NCBI GenBank assembly: GCA_002503595.1
Contig: DASC01000193.1
Span: forward strand, 1 to 13,369
DNA: 13,369 nucleotides
Direction of reading: 5' to 3'
Origin: Candidatus Methanogaster sp. UBA203
GTDB taxonomy: Archaea; Halobacteriota; Methanosarcinia; Methanosarcinales; Methanogasteraceae
Position 1 is the first letter of the stretch. Each line of letters starts with the position of its first letter. Below the pieces are notes generated by a model, which had not been told where the DNA came from, did no database searches, and saw only the letters and a program-made list of their open reading frames with translations. The translations under genes were made by a program, and so were the position numbers. Shown here piece by piece: positions 6,671 to 13,324 of the stretch.

Positions 6671-7348
6671 TCAGTTGTTTTTGGAACACTGGTTCTCTAT
6701 TACATTCAAAATGAACGTTAATCCGGGAAAACTCATTCGGAGATTGTTTTTACTTGTTCCTGCAATCAATTTCGCAGTACCCTGCCCTATGCTTTTTCTA
6801 TGAAATGTTTCTTTAAAAAAATCCCGTATATGCTCCTTTTCTGGTGGAATCGTTATATCTTTTTCTAATTTTATTAATTTTGAGATTTCCTCTTCTATCT
6901 TTAAATCAATTCCCTGAATTATTACATAAATCTGCAATACACGAGAGCCCAATTTCCCTTTTATTATAAATGCCCCCTCTGGCGTATTATCATCTATTTT
7001 AATGATCTTTATGTGTTTATTCGACAATCTATCTTCAATCATTCCTTTAATATCACTATTATCAAGTTTGTCTCCGGATCTTCTATTCATCCCCTGTACG
7101 ATATGCTCTCTATCGATCAGAAATAGAAACGTGCTGATTTTGGGGTTTATGTTGATAACGGTGTTGATGGAATCGAGTACGGTTAATCCGGTTTTCTTAC
7201 CAAGTGGGGATTTGGGGAACCATAAGCTGCATGTCCCATTATATTTTTCAGCCACTGCCCTCAATATGTGAAATTCATCCGTCCCGTCGCCAGTCCCAAC
7301 AAAGGACCATGGCTCTGCGGATTCGCCCACATTCTCACTCACTCTCAT
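6671..7348 (-). CDS. Uncharacterised protein, putative TOPRIM-like partner of the ATPase
   Basis: This 225-residue protein has no recognised family by eye. Near the N-terminus, WSFVGTGDGTDEFHILRAV (residues 14-32) followed about 50 residues later by FLFLIDREHI (D79, E81) resembles the acidic spacing of TOPRIM nucleases (an N-terminal acidic loop, then DxD/DxE after a hydrophobic strand). The canonical VEG glutamate is replaced, so this is a hypothesis. The C-terminal half is basic and rich in Lys and Ile. The start codon lies one base after the stop of the upstream ATPase gene, so the two are co-transcribed and probably coupled. Base composition is visibly AT-richer than flanking genes, which suggests horizontal acquisition. 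A DUF4435-like or DUF4276-like effector is an alternative label. Confidence 0.6.
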   Translation of the reverse strand: MRVSENVGESAEPWSFVGTGDGTDEFHILRAVAEKYNGTCSLWFPKSPLGKKTGLTVLDSINTVININPKISTFLFLIDREHIVQGMNRRSGDKLDNSDIKGMIEDRLSNKHIKIIKIDDNTPEGAFIIKGKLGSRVLQIYVIIQGIDLKIEEEISKLIKLEKDITIPPEKEHIRDFFKETFHRKSIGQGTAKLIAGTSKNNLRMSFPGLTFILNVIENQCSKNN

Positions 7349-7349
7349 T

Positions 7350-8330
7350 CTAAACCCCTAATGCATCTACAAGTCGCCTGGGATCTGCATTTGCATTCAT
7401 CAAATCATCCAGATCGTCAATGGTCAATGACTCATAAACAAGCGTGTCGTCATTTAACTTTCTCATCTGGAGGATTTGAAGATCAGCAGGACCAATTTCA
7501 ATGTCTAACAACTGATAAAGAACATCTATGCTGTGTGTAGAGAGAACCACCTGCCAGTCTTTTTTTGATAGCCATTCAAGTTGCGCTCTGATAAGAGTTG
7601 GATGTGATGCGCTCTCAAAATCATCCCAGAGTACGATGTGGGGCGAATGCGCCTCCAATAAAAGCATGATGATAGTCGCCCTCTTTATACCATCGCCCAG
7701 ATCATCCAGTTTTATATATAAGGGGGATCCATCAGGTCGTTCTTTTCTACAAGACAGCCCTTCCCTTGTCCATAAAACCTCTGTATATTTTTCATCGATG
7801 CACTGGTTAACGAACTCTGCGACTCGCTTATTTGCACCGCTTTTAACGATTTCGTTCTCTATGGATGAGATATATTCAGCATATCTGTCGAGGGTTTTCG
7901 TGTCGTTTGGAATATAAATAGAAATATTTTCGATATTACGCTCAGATATCTTTAGTATTTTAGAAACGTGTTTTGGGATGTCTACTTCCTCATCGTTAAC
8001 GGAACTGTTTGAGGTACCATCACTCATAATTTCTATGATGCATGGATACTCATTGACATTATACTTCATCTCGGCATTTCCTGAGTAACCGTAAACTAAA
8101 CTATCCGTTCCACTATGACATTCTCCTATTTGATTGATTCTATCACCTCTATAAATAGTGGAGTGGAGTCGTGGCAGTGGAAAGAGATACAGGGCTTCGA
8201 GGAGGGATGATTTACCAGAATTATTTTTCCCGATCAGAACATTGAATTTTGATAGTTTTATCGGTTCTTTGCATCTTTTGATACCTCTGAACTCTTTAAC
8301 ATCGATTTCTGAAATGAATGCCCCTACCAT
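7350..8330 (-). CDS. OLD/RecF-like ABC-type ATPase (AAA_15/AAA_21)
   Basis: This 326-residue stand-alone ATPase has the SMC/RecF/OLD-type ABC fold. The N-terminal strand ISEIDVKEFRGIK is typical of OLD-like ATPases. It is followed by Walker A GKNNSGKSS (34-42), a signature-like LGDGIKRA (about 215-222), Walker B IVLWDDFESASHP (D236, D237) and the H-loop STHS (264-267). The insert between Walker A and the signature is short and lacks a coiled coil. No nuclease domain is fused; the likely effector is the next gene. Pairs of an OLD-like ATPase with a separate TOPRIM or other effector occur in anti-phage systems such as PARIS, so defence is the leading inference. A TATA-like box 26 nt upstream suggests a leaderless mRNA. 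AT-rich composition again suggests transfer. Confidence 0.85.
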   Translation of the reverse strand: MVGAFISEIDVKEFRGIKRCKEPIKLSKFNVLIGKNNSGKSSLLEALYLFPLPRLHSTIYRGDRINQIGECHSGTDSLVYGYSGNAEMKYNVNEYPCIIEIMSDGTSNSSVNDEEVDIPKHVSKILKISERNIENISIYIPNDTKTLDRYAEYISSIENEIVKSGANKRVAEFVNQCIDEKYTEVLWTREGLSCRKERPDGSPLYIKLDDLGDGIKRATIIMLLLEAHSPHIVLWDDFESASHPTLIRAQLEWLSKKDWQVVLSTHSIDVLYQLLDIEIGPADLQILQMRKLNDDTLVYESLTIDDLDDLMNANADPRRLVDALGV

Positions 8331-8350
8331 GTGTGGCTATTTGTCTCGAG

Positions 8351-8361
8351 GATACTTAAAG
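8351..8361 (-). promoter_or_regulatory. Promoter of the ATPase/TOPRIM-like cassette
   Basis: On the minus strand, TTTAAGTA within 8351-8361 is centred about 26 nt upstream of the ATPase ATG (8330), in the 52-nt gap after the DUF1847 stop. No SD precedes the ATG. The cassette therefore probably has its own promoter and a leaderless transcript. Confidence 0.45.
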
Positions 8362-8382
8362 ACTGTACGAAAACTAACCCTG

Positions 8383-8955
8383 TTACCTCGACTTCATCCC
8401 AAACACATTCCCCCGATAATACCTCGAATACACAGCACCAAGCGGATTGTGCGCAAGCACACGATCCTTCACAGCAAGTGTGGTCACAGGCGCATCAGAG
8501 TGCTCTGTAAAGAGGATGTCGTGCCCGATGCAGAGCCCGAGTATGATATTTAACTCGGTTCCCTCCGCATTCAGAATCGCTGCCTGCCCAAGCGGATTAC
8601 ACATCGTCTCATGCGCCCCGGCGTCCATGATCTTCACAAGCTCGAGATCGTCTTTGTCAGTCCCGCCGACCTTGCAGCAGACCGAATGCACCTCGAAATC
8701 CCGCGCAAGGATCTCATGCACGATTCTCGCTTCTGCAGAAAGCCCGATACAGAATGCGATCCCAATTCTCTTGAATTTCATCTTTTTGCAGAACAGGATC
8801 AGTTCTTCGAGACGTGTGAGTTCCATGTACCTCGATTCGACTTCGGAAGCGATCCGCATCGTCTCCTTTGCTGGCGCATAGTCAATATCTGTCGCTGTTT
8901 TCGTGCAGTTTTTGCCCTGCCGGCAGTCCTTGATGTCACAGAGAGCGCATTTCAT
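8383..8955 (-). CDS. Cys-rich DUF1847 family protein (putative metal-binding)
   Basis: This 190-residue protein begins with a cysteine cluster, C3-x2-C6-x4-C11-x5-C17, consistent with an N-terminal metal or Fe-S site. The body contains further cysteines in conserved-looking motifs: IGIAFCIGLSAEA (C69), SVCCKVGG (C93, C94), ETMCNPLGQA (C119) and LGLCIGHDILF (C142, H145). It ends with VKDRVLAHNPLGAVYSRYY. This pattern fits DUF1847, a family of anaerobes without assigned biochemistry. Its ATG overlaps the stop of the radical SAM gene (ATGA), making it the last gene of a three-gene operon with an MBL hydrolase. A role handling a cysteine-bound metal cofactor or acting as electron or substrate partner of the radical SAM enzyme is inference only. 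Confidence 0.75.
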   Translation of the reverse strand: MKCALCDIKDCRQGKNCTKTATDIDYAPAKETMRIASEVESRYMELTRLEELILFCKKMKFKRIGIAFCIGLSAEARIVHEILARDFEVHSVCCKVGGTDKDDLELVKIMDAGAHETMCNPLGQAAILNAEGTELNIILGLCIGHDILFTEHSDAPVTTLAVKDRVLAHNPLGAVYSRYYRGNVFGMKSR

Positions 8956-9866
8956 ATCTTCACCCCAAAGTACCGTTTACCCTCATGCACCATCTCAACG
9001 ACCACGCCTTGCTCTATAAGTTCCCGCAGATACTTCGCCGCCTCGTTCCGGTGCATTCCAAGCGAGCCAGCGATCTGACCCAGCGTAAGCGGTCTCCGTT
9101 CCAAAAGCGGCAGGATATCTGCACGAACCTCGATCCGCTTCTCCGCGATGATCTCTACATCAAAAGTCCCGCCAAACTCCCCTCGTATCCGCACCATCTC
9201 ATCCTCGTCCACAGGCGCGACATCCTCATAAGGTGGTCGCACAACGGTATTTAACTGAACCCGGTCAGGATCGATTACGGAGATTGCGTCAGACAGCGCC
9301 GTTATTTCGTCAGTTCCGTCGTTTACGCCCCTCACGAACATGATCTCGAGCCAGAACTCACCTTCAAACACCTCTCGAAACATCCCGAGTCCTTCGATGA
9401 TCCGGTCCACCGAAAGACTCTCATGCGGCTGATTCACAGCACGAAACACGGAAGCGGTGGCAGCATCCAGCGAGGGCAGCACGACATCAGCGTTTGAGAG
9501 ATCGTCTCTCACATCTTCCCGGAACAAGAGCGATCCGTTGGTTATCACCGCAACAGGGATATCAGTCATCGTCTTGATCGCATCGATCATCTCACCGATA
9601 CCCGAATGGAGTGTCGGCTCCCCGGACCCGGCGAAAGTGATGTAATCGACATCACCCTCCCCCTCCGGTAAGAAATCCCGCAGCTCACATAAGATCGAAT
9701 CTTTCGCAATATACTCCCGCCTCTGCACGGTCTTGTTCGTGGTTCGCCCGAGCTGGCAGTAGACGCAATCAAACGTACATGTCTTGAACGGCGTGATATC
9801 CAGGCCAAGTGACCTCCCGAGCCTGCGGGACGGCACAGGACCAAATAGGTGGCTCAGGTTACTCAA
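8952..9866 (-). CDS. Radical SAM protein, COG0731-like, with C-terminal winged-helix-like region
   Basis: This radical SAM enzyme of unknown substrate is 304 residues long with the chosen start. The family opening FGPVPSRRLGRSLGLDI is followed by the cluster motif CTFDCVYC (C30, C34, C37), then FAGSGEPTLH, VITNGSLL and LPSLDAA. Residues about 250-304 (LLERRPLTLGQIAGSLGMHRNEAAKYLRELIEQG) read as a winged helix-turn-helix, unusual as a fusion to a radical SAM domain. No ATG is available. A TTG at 9866 is preferred because AGGGTG lies 7 nt upstream; it overlaps the MBL stop by 8 nt. A TTG at 9884 is the alternative. DUF1847 follows with ATGA overlap. Wybutosine-synthesis TYW1-like enzymes are distant relatives, not a supported assignment. 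Confidence 0.82.
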   Translation of the reverse strand: MSNLSHLFGPVPSRRLGRSLGLDITPFKTCTFDCVYCQLGRTTNKTVQRREYIAKDSILCELRDFLPEGEGDVDYITFAGSGEPTLHSGIGEMIDAIKTMTDIPVAVITNGSLLFREDVRDDLSNADVVLPSLDAATASVFRAVNQPHESLSVDRIIEGLGMFREVFEGEFWLEIMFVRGVNDGTDEITALSDAISVIDPDRVQLNTVVRPPYEDVAPVDEDEMVRIRGEFGGTFDVEIIAEKRIEVRADILPLLERRPLTLGQIAGSLGMHRNEAAKYLRELIEQGVVVEMVHEGKRYFGVKI

Positions 9867-10527
9867 AGGTAAACACCCTGCCAACGCCGTTCTTATGGTA
9901 TGCGTCCGGGAATCGCGAGACGATCTCGCTTAGATGCTGGGTGCAGTGGCACGGAGAGAGGAACTTTACACCATTCAGCAGGTGATAATCGCTAAACCCG
10001 TGAAATCCTCCGATAATTCCGTATATCTCCCCGAATCCGGATGCTGCGTTCATGATCGCCTCGATTCCAGGGTGTGCACATCCTGTGATGACAACCATGC
10101 CACCTTTCGTTTCCAGCACCAGTGACTGCTCCTTTATGGATGTGCCAAGTTCTCCTGTGGTATACACCCGATCGCAGATCTTTACTGGTCCGCGTACCTC
10201 TATCACTGGATTTTTGATCTTGTTCTTAAACGACTCCGAGAATGACGCCAGCAGATAGACCTCAGCATCGTGGTTCGTCCTGAGGAGGTCGGACAAGCCC
10301 CCGGTGTGATCCCAGTGTTCATGCGAGAGCACAATCGTTGCAGGGTCTCCGGGGTCAATTCCCAGCCGTTCCATATTGCGCAGCAAAATCGATCCGTCCC
10401 CGCCAGTATCAAAGAGTATCCGCTCACCGGATACCTCTATCAGGCAGGAGAATCCCCATTCACTCGTAAGTCCAGTGGCAGATGCCTCCGGATATACCTC
10501 GTTATCATAGACTGTTGTGAGTTTCAT
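9859..10527 (-). CDS. MBL-fold metal-dependent hydrolase (COG1237-like)
   Basis: This 222-residue metallo-beta-lactamase-fold protein has ILFDTGGDGSILLRNMERLGI, the metal motif LSHEHWDHTGG (H69, H71, D73, H74), VVITGCAHPGIEAIM and IIGGFHGF, and a late LSPCHCTQH. This combination is typical of COG1237. Databases often label such proteins beta-ribofuranosylaminobenzene 5'-phosphate synthase-like or 7,8-dihydropterin-related; that activity is not established and cannot be inferred here. No signal peptide is present, so it is cytosolic. It is the first gene of an overlapping operon with the radical SAM and DUF1847 genes. The SD GAGGTG lies 5 nt before the ATG. Confidence 0.85.
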   Translation of the reverse strand: MKLTTVYDNEVYPEASATGLTSEWGFSCLIEVSGERILFDTGGDGSILLRNMERLGIDPGDPATIVLSHEHWDHTGGLSDLLRTNHDAEVYLLASFSESFKNKIKNPVIEVRGPVKICDRVYTTGELGTSIKEQSLVLETKGGMVVITGCAHPGIEAIMNAASGFGEIYGIIGGFHGFSDYHLLNGVKFLSPCHCTQHLSEIVSRFPDAYHKNGVGRVFTFE

Positions 10528-10532
10528 TTACA

Positions 10533-10538
10533 CACCTC
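10533..10538 (-). promoter_or_regulatory. SD (GAGGTG) of the MBL-radical SAM-DUF1847 operon
   Basis: GAGGTG on the minus strand ends 5 nt before the ATG at 10527, which supports that start. An A-rich ATAAAAAAAG tract just upstream (10544-10553) is too close to the SD to be its TATA box unless transcription starts very near the ATG. Confidence 0.5.
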
Positions 10539-10653
10539 TACATCTTTTTTTATCGCATCAGAGACCGATCCATGCAAGAATTGGCCATCCACCATTCTAT
10601 ACAGATCCGAAACCGTCCGCGCCCTTGACCAGACGGCTGTGACGGACAGTCAC

Positions 10654-11019
10654 TCAATCCGGACCAAGCATTCCGAGAATCTTGATCCCGCGCTCGATGC
10701 AATCCATCTGATCTCGAATGCGACCCAGATCAGTCTCGCTCTGCATATCAGCAGCGATCCCGGCGATCTTATCCGAGATGATTCTTCCAAGCGGCGATGC
10801 CCCTGCCTTCATCCCGCCACCCGGCTTGCCCTTCTCTTCTCTATCTTCTCGCTCTCCGCTTACTTCGCCCTTTTCCTGATCCACCATTCTAAAATCGCAG
10901 ATCGGGCAGCCGACATTTCCCTGATACCGAAACAACGGCGCACCGCAGCGGCGGCAGTGCTCTGCAAGCATCGTCCCGCCAAGTTCGAGCAATCTGGACA
11001 TGGCATCGATCTCATCCAT
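10654..11019 (-). CDS. UPF0148 / Sjogren's autoantigen p27-like zinc-ribbon protein
   Basis: This 121-residue protein has the family signature MSRLLELGGTML followed by the zinc ribbon HCRRCGAPLFRYQGNVGCPIC (C22, C25, C38, C41). A charged, Gly/Glu/Lys-rich linker (about 48-72) and a C-terminal helix (IISDKIAGIAADMQ...IERGIKIL) follow. UPF0148 proteins are archaeal and of unknown function; the human relative p27 has no settled biochemical role. The ATG at 11019 has an AGGAGGT only 2 nt away, unusually close, and a TATA-like box 26 nt upstream that would give a leaderless mRNA starting at or next to this ATG; Met7 (11001) is an alternative start. It is divergent from UPF0147. A small inverted repeat, GTGAC/GTCAC (10639-10653), directly abuts the stop codon. 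Confidence 0.85.
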   Translation of the reverse strand: MDEIDAMSRLLELGGTMLAEHCRRCGAPLFRYQGNVGCPICDFRMVDQEKGEVSGEREDREEKGKPGGGMKAGASPLGRIISDKIAGIAADMQSETDLGRIRDQMDCIERGIKILGMLGPD

Positions 11020-11041
11020 AACCTCCTATCGATCACCCATC

Positions 11042-11051
11042 TTTAAATATG
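11042..11051. promoter_or_regulatory. TATA-like box in the UPF0148/UPF0147 divergent spacer
   Basis: TTTAAATATG (plus strand) is centred about 26 nt before the UPF0148 ATG (11019) on the minus strand. It could also drive rightward transcription starting near 11072, upstream of UPF0147. A second rightward candidate, GATATACC (11062-11069), lies closer to the UPF0147 start. Confidence 0.45.
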
Positions 11052-11098
11052 ATATGGTGTGGATATACCACATACAGATTGGAATATGGATGATGCCC

Positions 11099-11362
11099 AT
11101 GTCGATCAAAGAAACAGTTGAACAATGCAACATTATTCTGGATACTATCCTGAACGATACATCGGTGCCCCGGAATATACGGCATGCAGCAGACGAAATA
11201 AAGAAAAATTTATCAAATGAAAAGGAATCAATCTCATTCCGTGCTGCAACCAGCCTTAATATTCTAAATAAGATCACAAATGACCCGAACATGCCGCTGC
11301 ATACCCGCACTCTCGTCTGGAATCTTGCAAGCCAGTTTGAGATGATTGCAGTTGAAGATTGA
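11099..11362 (+). CDS. UPF0147 family protein
   Basis: This 87-residue all-helical archaeal protein matches UPF0147 along its whole length. It begins MSIKETVEQCNIILDTILND, contains the conserved VPRNIRHAADEIKKNL and IRAATSLNILNKI-type helices, and ends with the strongly conserved DPNMPLHTRTLVWNLASQFE. Function is unknown. The ATG at 11099 gives the family length; in-frame Met codons at 11090 and 11093 would add only two or three residues. The spacing of 24 nt to gatD suggests a two-gene operon, which hints at a link with translation but proves nothing. Confidence 0.9.
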   Translation: MSIKETVEQCNIILDTILNDTSVPRNIRHAADEIKKNLSNEKESISFRAATSLNILNKITNDPNMPLHTRTLVWNLASQFEMIAVED

Positions 11363-11386
11363 TGTATGATTGGAGATTGATCTGTT

Positions 11387-12691
11387 ATGGAGCCGGAACA
11401 GGGCGACCGGGTGCGCGTTATAACCGATTGCGTGACGTACGAAGGGGTGCTGATGCCGAGCACCACCGGGCGGATCGTGATCAAACTGGATAACGGTTAC
11501 AACGTCGGAGTGGACAGAGGCGCGCAGATCGAACTGATCGAGAAGAGAACGCCCGGATCCGGAGAATCCGAAAAGGAAAGAAAACGAGAAGAATGGGTTC
11601 ATAGGGACGATCTACCGACCGTTGCGATACTCTCGACCGGCGGAACCATCGCAAGCAGGGTCGATTACCGCACAGGAGCGGTCACTGCCCAGTTCACGGC
11701 AGAGGATGTCCTCGATGCGATACCGGAGTTGCGCGGAATCGCAAACTACCGTTCGAGGGTCGTCTATAACATCCTCTCAGAGAACATGCGTGCCGAGTAC
11801 TGGATCGAACTTGCGCGCGCCATCGCAGAAGAGATCATGAACGGAGTGGATGGCGTGATCGTGACGCACGGCACCGACACCATGGGATACACCGCGGCAG
11901 CGCTGTCATTCATGATCGAGACCCCGGTTCCGATCGTTCTTGTGGGTTCGCAGCGCAGCGCTGACCGACCGTCAAGTGACAATGCTATGAATGCGATCTG
12001 TGCCGCATCGGTTGCGGTAAGCGACATCGCGGAGGTCTGCGTGGTCATGCACGGAAGCACGTCAGATGACTACTGCCTGATCCACCGCGGAACACGGGTT
12101 CGGAAGATGCACACCTCGCGAAGGGATGCGTTCCGGTCGATCAACGCGTCACCCATCGGCAGGATCGATTATCCACAATGCGAGATCAGGACGTCTACTG
12201 ACTACACGAGTAGGGGGAAGCGGGAACTTGTACTTCGTGACGGCATGGAGCAGAAGTGTGCTCTTCTCAAGTATATACCCGGGGCGAGCCCTGAACTCCT
12301 CAGGTTCTGCAGTTTTTCAGGATACCGGGGGATCGTTATCGAGGGCACCGGGCTTGGGCATGTCGCTTCCGACTGGATCGAATTAATCGAGTACGCGGCA
12401 TCAGGCGGCATCCCGGTCGTGATCACGTCCCAGTGCTTAAACGGGAGGATATGCGACCGGGTCTATGATACCGGGCGGGATATGTTAAAAGCAGGCGTGG
12501 TCGAGGCTGAAGACATGCTTCCCGAAGTCGCACTCGTGAAACTGATGTGGTCGCTCGGGCAGGGGTGGGAGTACGATGAGATCTGTGCGAACATGACTGA
12601 GAACATCGCCGGAGAGATCAGTGGGAGTTCCGGGTACGGCTATGGCAGCGGAGCTGCGGATAGGGATAGAAAGCCGTCTATGGACGCTTGA
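11387..12691 (+). CDS. gatD: Glutamyl-tRNA(Gln) amidotransferase subunit D
   Basis: GatD is the glutaminase-like subunit of the archaeal GatDE complex. It hydrolyses glutamine and supplies ammonia to GatE, which converts Glu-tRNA(Gln) to Gln-tRNA(Gln). The 434-residue protein has an N-terminal beta-barrel-like domain (about 1-52), a charged linker, and an L-asparaginase-like domain. The catalytic motifs are ILSTGGTIAS (T87), VTHGTDT (T163, D164) and RKMHTSRRDAF (K240), the expected Thr/Thr-Asp/Lys set. The C-terminal domain ends near NIAGEIS. A further tail of about 20 residues, rich in Gly/Ser/Tyr (GSSGYGYGSG), follows the usual end. The start codon is preceded by GGAG. gatE is not in the window. 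Confidence 0.96.
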   Translation: MEPEQGDRVRVITDCVTYEGVLMPSTTGRIVIKLDNGYNVGVDRGAQIELIEKRTPGSGESEKERKREEWVHRDDLPTVAILSTGGTIASRVDYRTGAVTAQFTAEDVLDAIPELRGIANYRSRVVYNILSENMRAEYWIELARAIAEEIMNGVDGVIVTHGTDTMGYTAAALSFMIETPVPIVLVGSQRSADRPSSDNAMNAICAASVAVSDIAEVCVVMHGSTSDDYCLIHRGTRVRKMHTSRRDAFRSINASPIGRIDYPQCEIRTSTDYTSRGKRELVLRDGMEQKCALLKYIPGASPELLRFCSFSGYRGIVIEGTGLGHVASDWIELIEYAASGGIPVVITSQCLNGRICDRVYDTGRDMLKAGVVEAEDMLPEVALVKLMWSLGQGWEYDEICANMTENIAGEISGSSGYGYGSGAADRDRKPSMDA

Positions 12692-13014
12692 TCAGCGAAT
12701 CAGATCGCTCAGACCGAGGCCGGTAACGCATAATCGCAACCAGGACTATTGAAACGATCTTCAGAGCATTTGCGGGTTCTTAAGTGCAGGATTCCGATGA
12801 TGCTCACGATCACAATTCCTGATCCAGCCCACACAGCGTAGGCGAAACTGAGGTCAAAGGTCTGTAAGGCAAATATAAAGATGGTAAATGCGATTCCCCA
12901 GAAGACGAAGGTGAGAACAGAGGGAACAAGGTTCGAGAAGCCATCGGACAGCTTCATACAGGTAGTGCCGCAGACCTCCATGATGATTCCTAATGCGAGA
13001 AGTAACCATTGCAT
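12692..13014 (-). pseudogene. Small multidrug resistance (SMR/EmrE-like) transporter, frameshifted in TM4
   Basis: The open frame (12709-13014, 101 codons) encodes a clear SMR protein. TM1 is WLLLALGIIMEVCGTTCMK with the essential membrane glutamate, TM2 is VPSVLTFVFWGIAFTIFIF and TM3 contains YAVWAGSGIVIVSIIGIL; the 4-helix family normally exports cations as a dimer. After HLR the frame runs into non-family residues. Shifting frame near 12777-12784 restores EPANALKIVSIVLVAI, and shifting again near 12727-12733 restores VTGLGLSDLIR, with a stop at 12692, one base after the gatD stop. Two lesions therefore destroy TM4. Sequencing errors cannot be excluded, in which case the gene is intact. Confidence 0.75.
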
Positions 13015-13167
13015 CGTTGGTTATAGTCTCCAATCGTTAATGTGTTCTGGCTCTCTGGTAATTCGCGAGTGCATGCACTTTTTCACTTCCTGAGGATCCG
13101 GTTATGGTAATGCGGTGTCGACATTCTCAAGATCGAGCATCGACGCCTTCGGCGTTAAGGAAGATTA
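13015..13167. other. Non-coding spacer with small palindromes
   Basis: No gene is visible between the SMR start and the repeat; the gene-free stretch continues to the window end (355 nt). It holds the SMR upstream region with only a weak TATA-like ATTAACG (about 13036-13042), a GTGCATGCAC palindrome followed by five Ts (13069-13083, possible short terminator on the plus strand), and a 5-bp hairpin ACGCC-TTC-GGCGT (13143-13155) directly before the repeat. Confidence 0.5.
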
Positions 13168-13250
13168 AACCACAGAGAGCACAGAGGACCACAGAGAGTT
13201 GTTATTTTTATCTTTCGCCCCCTCTGTGTCACTCTGTGTCCTCTGTGGTT
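13168..13250. repeat. Palindromic CACAGAG-triplet repeat
   Basis: The left arm (13168-13196) carries CACAGAG three times (13171, 13180, 13190). The right arm (13222-13250) carries the reverse complement CTCTGTG three times (13222, 13232, 13241). The arms pair at about 24 of 29 positions around a 25-nt loop. CACAGAG/CTCTGTG palindromes of this style are dispersed in many environmental genomes. The right arm continues directly into the 90-nt direct repeat. Confidence 0.8.
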
Positions 13251-13324
13251 TTCCAAACCTTATTTCGAAAATATCAAAAAGTCTCCGAGGTTTTAGTCAC
13301 TGCAACGCGAGATACCAAAGACCC
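13234..13324 (+). repeat. Dispersed repeat, copy B (intact copy)
   Basis: This segment matches 89-178 in direct orientation, from CTGTGTCCTCTGTGG through TTTCGAAAATATCAAA to ATACCAAAGACCC. It overlaps the right arm of the CACAGAG palindrome, so the complete element here is about 157 nt (13168-13324). Similarity ends abruptly at ACCC; the following 45 nt have no counterpart in the window. Confidence 0.85.

Noticed and set aside
6600..8382. Attachment-site direct repeats flanking the AT-rich ATPase cassette
   Set aside because: The flanks at 6600-6670 and 8331-8382 share no convincing repeat, and no integrase or tRNA is present, so the mode of acquisition cannot be stated.
10270..11046. 258-codon open frame on the plus strand opposite the MBL start and UPF0148
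   Set aside because: It is antisense to two well-supported genes and spans their intergenic gap. It has no recognisable domain or RBS and its composition looks like a shadow of the minus-strand genes.
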